DNA of 39,843 nt from Candidatus Woesearchaeota archaeon (GTDB lineage: Archaea > Nanobdellota > Nanobdellia > Woesearchaeales > WJKL01). The stretch is taken from contig JAHWIB010000003.1 in the NCBI GenBank assembly GCA_019322815.1, positions 1 to 39,843 of the forward strand, given 5' to 3'. How positions within the stretch are numbered: position 1 is the first letter of the stretch; the number at the start of each line of letters is the position of its first letter. The notes under the pieces were generated by a model. That model saw only the letters and a program-made list of their open reading frames with translations. It had not been told where the DNA came from and searched no databases. The translations under genes were made by a program, and so were the position numbers. This document shows, piece after piece, positions 24,875-31,533 of this stretch.

Positions 24875-25291
24875 ATGAAAGGAAAAAAAGGAGAAGTAAG
24901 CACCAGTACTATGATTTATCTGGCTATTGGCTTAGTTGTATTGGTAGGGGTTTTAGTATTTTGGTTAAGAGGAGGAACCACTTTTCAAAGAACAACCACA
25001 GAGCTTTCTCCTACTCAAGATTCAGCATGCATCGCATCTACAAAAACAAGAGCATTTACCTATGAAATAAAAGATATAGATGGAGATAATAGGGATGATC
25101 AAACCTGCGACTGGTGTGTTTGTGATTCTGGATGCAATAATGATAATGATGATAAAGACGGAGATAAGCTGCCTGATAAATGTGATTCAAAACCAGATGT
25201 TATCAGTGTAGTTAAATTTGATGAAAACAATTGTCCTGAAGGAAACTTAGTTAATTTAGGAGACAATAAAAAACAGTGCAGGCCTTCTTAA
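24875..25291 (+). CDS. KKGE-type anchored protein with Ca-binding-like Asp loop, 138 aa
   Basis: The start ATG at 24875 gives MKGKKGEVSTSTMIYLAIG. Here the cleavage-site-like G-E replaces A-Q, close to the classical archaellin/pilin K-G signal. The helix spans about 13-33, followed by a short body. The C-terminal half has DIDGDNRDDQTCDWCVCD and DNDDKDGDKLPDKCD, thrombospondin-3-like Asp/Cys loops that probably bind calcium, echoing the TSP3 repeats of the 2265-aa protein. The longer frame upstream overlaps the previous gene and was not used. The gap to the previous gene is 17 nt. Confidence 0.7.
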   Translation: MKGKKGEVSTSTMIYLAIGLVVLVGVLVFWLRGGTTFQRTTTELSPTQDSACIASTKTRAFTYEIKDIDGDNRDDQTCDWCVCDSGCNNDNDDKDGDKLPDKCDSKPDVISVVKFDENNCPEGNLVNLGDNKKQCRPS

Positions 25292-25298
25292 CGAAAGA

Positions 25299-25309
25299 AA
25301 TATAAATTA
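25299..25309 (+). promoter_or_regulatory. TATA box before the 332-aa gene
   Basis: AATATAAATTA lies 22-32 nt before the ATG at 25331 with no ribosome-binding site between, as expected for a leaderless transcript. Confidence 0.42.
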
Positions 25310-25330
25310 TCTAACTAATTCTATTATTAT

Positions 25331-26329
25331 ATGAAAAAAAGAGGGCAGATTAAGGTAACCTGGACAGTTATTGGAGCAGTTCTTGCAGCAGCTGTAATCT
25401 TGCTTTTTACTTTTGTATTTATAACTTTTTCAGGAGTGTTTAAAATCACTTCTGAAGCTGAACAGGCAGCTATAAATAATTTCAAGGTTTTAGGCAAAAC
25501 AATAAATGAACTTTTAGTGCAGCCAGGAATATTTGCAACAGCAAGGCCAATTCAGTTTCAGGTTCCAAACGGCTTTATTGTAGTTGGTTTTGATAAAAAT
25601 TGGTATGGAGATGGTACAGACAGCACTGAGGACAATCCTGCAGGGCCTTTTGAAGCAAGCATCTGTCATGATGAAGGCATTGATAAGCCTGACCAATGCT
25701 TAGGGCAGGCCTGCATATGCTTATTTCAGGATACTTATGGAGATGATTTTAAAGAAGATGACAGTGGGCATGTTCTTATAGATACGTGCATTACTTTTGA
25801 TGGAGATGTTTCTTTTTCAGGGCCTGCTGATAATAATCTTAATTTAGCTAATTGTGAAGGCGAGACAGGAACAAGCGATTACGATGCTGACTGCCAGATT
25901 GACGGAGAGAAAAAATATCCTGTTCCAGGATACGGCACTTTTCCTGGCTGGAGATCTGATTTTTATGAGTTTTTAATTATTTATGGAGAATGTGGAGATG
26001 AATTTGGAGAGCCTAAAACATTTTATGTTGAAAAATATGTAGATATAAGTACTCAAAAAACATATATCTTTATTGCAAACAAAACAGCAGAAATTGAACA
26101 AAGAGAAAAAAATATAAATGATATTATTGCAAAAAACTTATTAGATAATGGAATGAGTGCATTTAACAGCAATGAATTTGAAAGAGCAATTCTTAATTTC
26201 AGGCAAGTTATAGATTCTTATCCAAATACAACCTTTGCTAATAATGCAAAAATCCAGATCAATAATATATGCAGCAGAGATCCAAAACCGCAAGTATGTG
26301 AAAATATTGATGCAAAATATCTACCATGA
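25331..26329 (+). CDS. Pilin-like anchored protein with C-terminal TPR, 332 aa
   Basis: MKKRGQIKVTWTVIG leader with R-G-Q, the class III form, and a helix about 12-35. The exterior domain contains a Cys cluster (CHDEGIDKPDQCLGQACICLF, in segments) that probably forms disulfides. The C-terminal about 80 residues are helical: EIEQREKNINDIIAKNLLD, then NSNEFERAILNFRQVIDSYPNTTFANNAKI, a recognisable tetratricopeptide repeat. Such repeats bind partner proteins. The gene overlaps the next by 4 nt (ATGA), so it heads a five-gene coupled unit to 28934. Confidence 0.74.
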   Translation: MKKRGQIKVTWTVIGAVLAAAVILLFTFVFITFSGVFKITSEAEQAAINNFKVLGKTINELLVQPGIFATARPIQFQVPNGFIVVGFDKNWYGDGTDSTEDNPAGPFEASICHDEGIDKPDQCLGQACICLFQDTYGDDFKEDDSGHVLIDTCITFDGDVSFSGPADNNLNLANCEGETGTSDYDADCQIDGEKKYPVPGYGTFPGWRSDFYEFLIIYGECGDEFGEPKTFYVEKYVDISTQKTYIFIANKTAEIEQREKNINDIIAKNLLDNGMSAFNSNEFERAILNFRQVIDSYPNTTFANNAKIQINNICSRDPKPQVCENIDAKYLP

Positions 26330-27165
26330 GAAAAATAGGAAAGAAATCACAGCATGAAATTATGTTTATTGTTTTTCAGCTAATGATGATTGCTGCAATA
26401 TTCGCTTCTTTGATGTTTTATGTTGGCAGCTTGAAAAATCAGACATTGTTTAAGAAATTAGCTTTATCAAGGGATTTAGCTTTAGTAACAAATATTCTTT
26501 ATGCTGCTCCTGGAAATATAGATTATACTTACAGCACAACTAATTTAAACTTTTCCGAGTTTGAATATAATCTTAAAGACCAGTTAGTTCAAGTCATTGA
26601 AGAAGGAAGAGAAACTGTTTATCCTTATGGAGATGATTTATTATTTGAAACTGTTTTTAGAAAAATAAGCGGATCAAATACAATCCAATTTCAGAATACA
26701 GGCTATCTTTTTTTATCACGAAAACAAAGAGAAGCTAAGCCTGATCTGTTCAAATGTCCTTATGTTGAAGCTAAGGATAAAGGAAAAGTTGTTGTAGGAT
26801 TTTACAATGAAAATCCATTGGCAAACCAGATTGCAGCTGAACTTAAAGCTGATAAAGAAGGAGTTGGAAGAATAACAACAGCAGACACATTAATTATAGC
26901 TGATATTGATACTGAAACTTATGGCATATTAAAAATAGAAATTCCAGCTAATCCTCAATTTATTAAACAGAGCAGAAAACTAGCTTCTTTAATTGCAAAT
27001 AATGCTTTTGAAAGGGGAAATATAGATTATGTTTTTATCATTCCTTCAACAAATAATGATCTGAATAAAGCGAAAACAGCTGTTTATATCAAGTTAAGCA
27101 AAGATGCTCCGATTATAGATATATCTCAACCAATATCAAAATCATTGGAGCAGTGGTTAAAATGA
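26326..27165 (+). CDS. Pilin-like anchored protein, 279 aa, unknown
   Basis: MRKIGKKSQHEIMFIVFQLMM leader: S8/Q9 with Glu at +3, and a helix about 11-32. The exterior begins with LALSRDLALVTNILYAAPGNIDYTY, the helical segment right after the membrane that several neighbours share in varied form. It then runs as an alpha/beta domain with VVVGFYNENPLANQIAAEL and NIDYVFIIPST. It has a single cysteine. I considered a degenerate amidase fold but see no catalytic histidines or glutamate. It shares ATGA overlaps with both neighbours. Confidence 0.7.
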   Translation: MRKIGKKSQHEIMFIVFQLMMIAAIFASLMFYVGSLKNQTLFKKLALSRDLALVTNILYAAPGNIDYTYSTTNLNFSEFEYNLKDQLVQVIEEGRETVYPYGDDLLFETVFRKISGSNTIQFQNTGYLFLSRKQREAKPDLFKCPYVEAKDKGKVVVGFYNENPLANQIAAELKADKEGVGRITTADTLIIADIDTETYGILKIEIPANPQFIKQSRKLASLIANNAFERGNIDYVFIIPSTNNDLNKAKTAVYIKLSKDAPIIDISQPISKSLEQWLK

Positions 27166-27650
27166 AAAAAGGATTATTATCATTTAATATGATGATGTGG
27201 ATACCAAGAATAATATTTATGGTCATAGTTGTTTTCTCAATAGTATTATTAGTTGCAACTTATTTTAAACTTGAGATGGCTGTATCAGAAGCTGAAAATG
27301 AATTATTCATACAAAGATTATTATATAGTCCTCATGGAATCTCTTTTTATGACCCTTACAGCAACAGAATTTATCCAGGAATTATTGATTTAGATAATCT
27401 TGATTTATTAAACAAATCAATATTTTATGGAGAACAAAAACATATTGGAGCAAAATTAAGTATTAATGATTTGAATAATTCTCTATTAGCAGAAAGAGTC
27501 TATAATGATATTGTTTATAGAAGAATTGCACAAGAGGGAAAAGGAGGAGTTGATGTATTAAGAAAATCATTATATGTTATTGTAAGAAATGAATCAAGAC
27601 AAATCCCAGGAACATTAGCTATGGAGGTTGTTTTAATACCAAAAGGTTAA
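27162..27650 (+). CDS. Anchored protein without K-A-Q motif, 162 aa, unknown
   Basis: The ATG at 27162 overlaps the previous stop (ATGA) and gives MKKGLLSFNMMMWIPRIIFMVIVVFSIVLLV. The signal is divergent (G-L instead of A-Q) and may be uncleaved. The helix spans about 14-36. After it, ENELFIQRLLYSPHGISFYDPYSNRIYPGIIDL repeats the membrane-proximal pattern of the 279-aa protein. The domain is small, ends in beta-rich ALAMEVVLIPKG, and contains no cysteine. It is a cluster member by position and architecture. Confidence 0.68.
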   Translation: MKKGLLSFNMMMWIPRIIFMVIVVFSIVLLVATYFKLEMAVSEAENELFIQRLLYSPHGISFYDPYSNRIYPGIIDLDNLDLLNKSIFYGEQKHIGAKLSINDLNNSLLAERVYNDIVYRRIAQEGKGGVDVLRKSLYVIVRNESRQIPGTLAMEVVLIPKG

Positions 27651-27651
27651 G

Positions 27652-28158
27652 ATGATGAAAAAGAAAGCACAACTTCAAATCCCAGGAGCTGTTGTTGATA
27701 TTTATGCAGTCATTGCTTTTGTTTTAGTCATGCTAATCTTTATTCTTTTATTTCAGATCAGAGGATGCACAACAAGAGACAGAGTAAGTGCAGAGATCCA
27801 AGCTAAAACAATAGATATTGATTCAAATCTCATTTTATTGAATTATCTAAGAACCCCTGTTATAGTTGATGAAAAAAATATTGATATAGCTGATTTGATT
27901 ATATTAACATTATATAATGGTTCATATGAAACTAAATTAAAAGAAGAATCTGAAAGAACACTAACTCCTATTTATGAAGAGCCTTATTTTTGGAGTATTA
28001 TAGTGTATGACAAAGAGGATGATGAAATATTAGAGTTATGGCAAGAGCAGTATACATGGACTGTAGAGTATGATGAAATACTAAAAACTAAATTAAAGAT
28101 TCCTTATCCAAAAGTAAATGGAACTTATACTATTGAATTAACAAAATGGGAAGATTAA
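27652..28158 (+). CDS. KKKAQ pilin-like protein, 168 aa, unknown
   Basis: MMKKKAQLQIPGAVVDIYAVIAFVLVMLIFILLF: A6/Q7 signal, with a proline-glycine before the helix (about 14-36) as in the IPFHW protein at 19759. The exterior has IDSNLILLNYLRTPVIVDEKNIDIADLIILTLYNG, then a Glu-rich domain of aromatic-rich strands (FWSIIVYDKEDDEILELW), with one cysteine near the membrane (IRGCTTRD). It starts 1 nt after the previous stop and overlaps the next start by 13 nt. An ATG 3 nt downstream is an equivalent start. Confidence 0.7.
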   Translation: MMKKKAQLQIPGAVVDIYAVIAFVLVMLIFILLFQIRGCTTRDRVSAEIQAKTIDIDSNLILLNYLRTPVIVDEKNIDIADLIILTLYNGSYETKLKEESERTLTPIYEEPYFWSIIVYDKEDDEILELWQEQYTWTVEYDEILKTKLKIPYPKVNGTYTIELTKWED

Positions 28159-28934
28159 AATTATTTAATACAAAAAAAGCATTATTGTTTAATATTTCAC
28201 TAGTTTTAATTACAATTATAGTCTTAACTACAGCACTTATTGCTCTAGGCCAGGTAATACCGTTTAAAGAAGGGATTGGCTCAAGAGCATTTGATATAGT
28301 TGAAGTATACCAAGAAGGAGAAAATAAACTATTTTATGTTGACCAGGCTGCAAAACTTTCAGCACAGCAAGCTGCTTATGATTTAGCGCAAAAAGGGGGT
28401 TTTTCTAATAAAACCAAATGCGGAAAAAAAGAGGATTATTCTATTTGGTTAGATGCAACAAAAAAAGATTGTTATCCTGATTACAAAAACGAATTTAATA
28501 AAGATTTCAATAAGATAATGAAAGGTTATCTTTCATCCGTGCCTTTATATGTTAATTATGAAACTTCTCTTTTTGATGAGAGAATTATTGGAATTCCACA
28601 TAGAGCAACTGTATTGTTTTTTTATAGTGGGAAAAGTATGAGTAATTACACAATTTATCCTTCTTTTAATGTTAATATTAATTATGATATAAATAAATAC
28701 AGAGATTTGAAAGAACAATCAAATAATCTAATAAGTGAATGCACTAATAAAACAGTTTCTTGCGTTAACAGCAAAGCAGCAGAATTTAATTGGAATATCA
28801 CTAGTGCTGAACAAAATTTCTTTAAATTTTATTATAAAGACAACAATACAAAGGTTTTGGTTAATAATATAAAAAATGAACTTAGTCATGAGCTTATTGC
28901 TTACAAGTTTGCTCTTTATGTTCCATTGCAATAA
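28146..28934 (+). CDS. Membrane-anchored exported protein, 262 aa, last gene of the run
   Basis: Leader MGRLKLFNTKKALLFNIS with KKA but no Gln, then one helix (about 17-38). The large exterior domain has DQAAKLSAQQAAYDLAQKGG and four cysteines (TKCGKK, KDCYPDY, SECTNKTVSCVNS). It has Tyr/Asn-rich strands and several N-x-S/T sequons (NKT, NYT, NIT, NNT). It overlaps the previous gene by 13 nt and is followed by an intergenic region with a new promoter and ribosome-binding site for the RPA gene, so the envelope locus ends here. Confidence 0.7.
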   Translation: MGRLKLFNTKKALLFNISLVLITIIVLTTALIALGQVIPFKEGIGSRAFDIVEVYQEGENKLFYVDQAAKLSAQQAAYDLAQKGGFSNKTKCGKKEDYSIWLDATKKDCYPDYKNEFNKDFNKIMKGYLSSVPLYVNYETSLFDERIIGIPHRATVLFFYSGKSMSNYTIYPSFNVNINYDINKYRDLKEQSNNLISECTNKTVSCVNSKAAEFNWNITSAEQNFFKFYYKDNNTKVLVNNIKNELSHELIAYKFALYVPLQ

Positions 28935-28939
28935 TTATT

Positions 28940-28990
28940 CTTTATAACATAAATATTTTTAAATTAGATATTTACTCTAAATTTGGAGGG
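28940..28990 (+). promoter_or_regulatory. Promoter and ribosome-binding site of the RPA gene
   Basis: A/T boxes CTTTATAACATAAATA (28940-28955) and TTTTTAAATTA (28957-28967) precede GGAGGG (28985-28990), 7 nt before the ATG at 28998. The Shine-Dalgarno match is one of the strongest in the window and fixes the start. It marks the switch from the envelope locus to information-processing genes. Confidence 0.5.
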
Positions 28991-28997
28991 AGTTTAG

Positions 28998-30074
28998 ATG
29001 TTCAAATTACCATTGCAAGATATTATAAATAAAATCAAAGAAAAGACAAATCTTTCTGAAGAGAATATTAATGTTAAAATCAATGAGAAGCTTGACCAGC
29101 TTTCTGGATTGATTTCTAAAGAAGGTGCTGCTCATATTATTGCAAATGAACTAGGAGTTAAGATATTTGAGCAGACACAGGGGAAATTACAGATAAGGAA
29201 TATATTGGCTGGCATGAGAAGCGTGGAGACAGTGGGGAAAGTACAAAAAGTATTTGAGTTAAGGGAATTCCAGACAGAGCAGAGATCAGGCAAAGTTGCT
29301 TCTTTGATAATTGCAGATGAAACAGGAAGCATCAGGATAGTTTTATGGGGAGATCAGGCAGAGAAAATAAACAAAATAAAAGAAGGAGATATATTAAAGA
29401 TAATTAATGGATATGTCAGAGAGAACCAGGGCAGAAAAGAGGTTCATATGAATGACAGAGCTTCAATTGCAATAAACCCTCCTGGTGTTGAAGTAAACAA
29501 TGTTAAAGAATTTGGAGAAAGACCTGAAGCAGTAAGAAAGAAAATAGCTGAATTAAGGGAAGGAGATGAAAATGTAGAAATATTTGGAACAATTGTACAG
29601 GCATTTGAGCCAAAGTTTTTTGAAGTTGATCCAAATTCTGGAAAAAGAGCAAGGCCAAATGAAGACGGCAAATTTTATAATGATGCAGGAAAAGAAATTC
29701 AGCCGGATTATTCTTATGTTATGAATGTTGTTTTAGATGATGGAACAGAAACAATAAGATGTGCTTTTTTCAGGAATCAAGTTGAGAGATTGTTAAATAA
29801 AACACAGCAGGAAATGCTGAAATACAAAGAAAATATTGCAGAATTTGAACCTATGAAAACAGAATTATTAGGGCAGCAGGTAAAATTAGTAGGAAGAGCC
29901 AATAGAAATGAGATGTTTGACAGGATGGAATTTATAACACAATTAGTTTTTTTGAATCCTGATCCTAAGGAAGAGGTTGAAAGATTAGAAAAAGAGCAGA
30001 AATCAACTGATATCGAAGATTCTGCTGCAAATCAGGGAGAAGAGGTCAGAACTGAAGTTGAAAATATAAACTGA
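28998..30074 (+). CDS. rpa: Replication protein A, RPA1/RPA41-like ssDNA-binding protein
   Basis: 358-aa archaeal RPA large-subunit-like protein that coats single-stranded DNA in replication and repair. The N-terminal helical part (1-75) has KINEKLDQLSGLISKEGAAHIIANELGV, typical of archaeal RPA41. OB-fold 1 (about 75-160) has VGKVQKVFELREF, SLIIADETGSIRIVLWGDQA and GDILKIINGYV. A second OB-like domain (about 190-310) contains VEIFGTIVQAF, VVLDDGTETIRCAFFRNQ and GQQVKLVGRANRNEMFDRMEFI. The zinc finger of some RPAs is absent; the C-terminus is an acidic tail. It complements the RPA-like gene downstream of mcm at the left edge. Confidence 0.9.
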   Translation: MFKLPLQDIINKIKEKTNLSEENINVKINEKLDQLSGLISKEGAAHIIANELGVKIFEQTQGKLQIRNILAGMRSVETVGKVQKVFELREFQTEQRSGKVASLIIADETGSIRIVLWGDQAEKINKIKEGDILKIINGYVRENQGRKEVHMNDRASIAINPPGVEVNNVKEFGERPEAVRKKIAELREGDENVEIFGTIVQAFEPKFFEVDPNSGKRARPNEDGKFYNDAGKEIQPDYSYVMNVVLDDGTETIRCAFFRNQVERLLNKTQQEMLKYKENIAEFEPMKTELLGQQVKLVGRANRNEMFDRMEFITQLVFLNPDPKEEVERLEKEQKSTDIEDSAANQGEEVRTEVENIN

Positions 30075-30120
30075 TATTAATTCTAAAAATTTATAAACTT
30101 TGAATTTTTAATATTTTTTA

Positions 30121-30576
30121 ATGAAAGCAAGGACACATTTGGCATTTAGTTTTTTTTCAGGATTAATTTTGATGGATTTCATTAATATTGGAAATAAATA
30201 TATTTTCTTTGCTTTTTTGCTGCTTGGGGCTTTGCTGCCTGATATAGACACTCCAAACAGCAAAATAAGCAGAAAGATTCCAGTAATACCGAAAATATTA
30301 AGCATATTTGCAAAACATAGAGGAATATTTCATTCTATTTTTTTAGCTTTGGCCTTTACAGCAATTTTTTGGATGTTAAAGCCGGTCTATGGAATTGCCT
30401 TGTTTGCAGGATATTTTTCTCATTTATTAATAGATGGTTTTACCAAAGCTGGTGTTAATTTCCTGCATCCTGTATCCCAACTAAGATTAGCAGGACCTAT
30501 AGAAACAGGAAAAATATGGGAATGGGTCTTTTTTGCAGTTATTGCTGCAGGGATTGTTTTGAGTTTACTCAAGTAG
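30121..30576 (+). CDS. YdjM/DUF457-type membrane-bound metal-dependent hydrolase-like protein
   Basis: 151-aa membrane protein with about four helices. Family signatures are MKARTHLAFSFFSG (His6), LLGALLPDIDTPNSKI (Asp pair at about 40-42), KHRGIFHSIF (HRGxxHS) and AGYFSHLLIDGFTKAGVNFLHP (HLLxD...TKxGxxxLxP). The conserved His/Asp set is complete, consistent with a metal site at the membrane. The family is annotated as a putative hydrolase, and its real substrate is unknown. A TATA-like AATTTATAAAC at about 30086-30096 puts the transcript start at or near the ATG. Confidence 0.85.
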   Translation: MKARTHLAFSFFSGLILMDFINIGNKYIFFAFLLLGALLPDIDTPNSKISRKIPVIPKILSIFAKHRGIFHSIFLALAFTAIFWMLKPVYGIALFAGYFSHLLIDGFTKAGVNFLHPVSQLRLAGPIETGKIWEWVFFAVIAAGIVLSLLK

Positions 30577-30613
30577 AAATTTATTTATACTAAAAACAAA
30601 TTTAATTATAAAA

Positions 30614-30955
30614 ATGGTACATGAAACACACGGATTACATCATTTACATAAAAGAAAAAGAATTCATGTAAAACATGAGAAATATCCACATCCAAATAAA
30701 TTAAAGAGATTTATGGACCATATTATTTATTTTATTGGAATTGTTGGCCCTCTAATGACTATCCCTCAAATATGGAAGATTTGGGTTGGCAAGAATGCAG
30801 CAGGCGTCAGCATCATTTCATGGACAGCTTATTTTATAACAGCATTTTTCTGGTTAACTTATGCAGTATTACATAGAGAAAAACCGCTTATATTTACATA
30901 TAGCATATGGATTATTCTAGAAGCAATGATTGTAATTGGAACAATATTATATTGA
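30614..30955 (+). CDS. SemiSWEET/PQ-loop transporter-like protein with His-rich N-terminus
   Basis: 113 aa. Residues 37-113 form a three-helix bundle of the SemiSWEET/MtN3 type: helix 1 about 37-57 with the PQ motif (P51-Q52 in TIPQIWKIW), then GKNAAGVSIISWTAYFITAFFWLTYAVLH, then a third helix to the end. Such units dimerise to carry sugars or other small solutes. The first 36 residues are unusual: nine His plus many Lys/Arg. This tail may bind metal or anionic lipid, but that is inference. The transcript is probably leaderless (TTTATTTATACT at about 30580-30591). Confidence 0.8.
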   Translation: MVHETHGLHHLHKRKRIHVKHEKYPHPNKLKRFMDHIIYFIGIVGPLMTIPQIWKIWVGKNAAGVSIISWTAYFITAFFWLTYAVLHREKPLIFTYSIWIILEAMIVIGTILY

Positions 30956-30958
30956 TAA

Positions 30959-31063
30959 CCACTGGACATAGCTAATTCTTAAGGATTCAAGCACTAGAAG
31001 CCCTGAAACAACAAAATCACAATACCACAACCCACTGGACATTGTGGCGTAGCGTATTTAAAT
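30959..31063 (+). promoter_or_regulatory. CCACTGGACAT direct repeats and promoter of the 99-aa gene
   Basis: CCACTGGACAT occurs at 30959-30969 and 31032-31042. The second copy is flanked by CCACAA (31025-31030) and TTGTGG (31042-31047), which form a 6-bp inverted repeat placing the motif in the loop. It is followed after 12 bases by TATTTAAAT (31055-31063), a TATA box. A third copy sits before mcm with the same 12-base gap. The stretch 30970-31024 holds no gene or other signal I can support. Confidence 0.5.
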
Positions 31064-31084
31064 GAAGTTTTCTTTAGAGTAATT

Positions 31085-31140
31085 GTTGTTACAAAACAAC
31101 ACTCCACTTCCTGAGGACTTGTTTCCTCTAAATAAGGAAG
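31085..31140 (+). promoter_or_regulatory. Structured 5' leader of the 99-aa gene (two hairpins)
   Basis: With transcription expected from about 31084, the leader before the ATG at 31176 is roughly 90 nt. It contains GTTGTT-ACAA-AACAAC (31085-31100), then a nested hairpin: outer CTTCCT/AGGAAG (31107-31112 with 31135-31140) and inner GAGGA/TCCTC (31113-31117 with 31124-31128). This is unusual among the mostly leaderless neighbours. A regulatory role is inference. Confidence 0.4.
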
Positions 31141-31175
31141 CTGAAATAAAATGCGAAAGCAAGGAGGTGTTCGAA

Positions 31176-31475
31176 ATGAACACACAAAATATAAATACAG
31201 GAAACCAACCTGAAAAAAAATTTAGAGCAGGAGCTATTTCTGCAACAGTCTGGATAAATACAGGCCAAAATAAAAAGACTGGTGAGGTTAATACCTATAG
31301 AACAATAAGTTTGCAGCGCGGTTATAAAGATAAGAATGATCAATGGCAAAATACTGGTTCTATGAGAATTAATGATCTGCCAAGAGCTGCTTTAGTATTA
31401 AAGCAAGCATATGAATACCTAGTTACAGCAAGACAGCAAGAACCAACAGCAGTTCAGGAAGAAGTTGTTATGTAA
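31176..31475 (+). CDS. Conserved archaeal small protein, candidate nucleic-acid-binding
   Basis: 99 aa. The start is fixed by a perfect GGAGGTG (31163-31169) 6 nt before the ATG; a longer frame upstream lacks such a site. After a polar N-terminus, the core is beta-rich: KKFRAGAISATVWINTG, TYRTISLQRGYKDKNDQWQNT and SMRINDLPRAALVLKQAYEYLV. I recognise this pattern as a widespread conserved archaeal family without an assigned function. The strand-turn-strand-helix layout with basic residues recalls PC4/Whirly-like single-strand binders, which is inference only. The gene lies directly before radA and shares a promoter motif with mcm, so a replication or repair link is plausible. Confidence 0.8.
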   Translation: MNTQNINTGNQPEKKFRAGAISATVWINTGQNKKTGEVNTYRTISLQRGYKDKNDQWQNTGSMRINDLPRAALVLKQAYEYLVTARQQEPTAVQEEVVM

Positions 31476-31533
31476 ACTTCTTTTTTCTTTATTTTAAAGA
31501 AAATAAAAAACTATATAAACAAAGGTGATATTT

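Noticed and set aside
26326..27165. N-acetylmuramoyl-L-alanine amidase-like domain in the 279-aa protein
   Set aside because: A few helical patches look similar, but the zinc-binding His/Glu set is absent and archaea of this type lack murein.
30970..31024. C/D-box or tRNA-like RNA in the gap before the 99-aa gene
   Set aside because: No RUGAUGA/CUGA pair, no T-loop GGTTCRA element and no convincing long pairing in this part of the gap.
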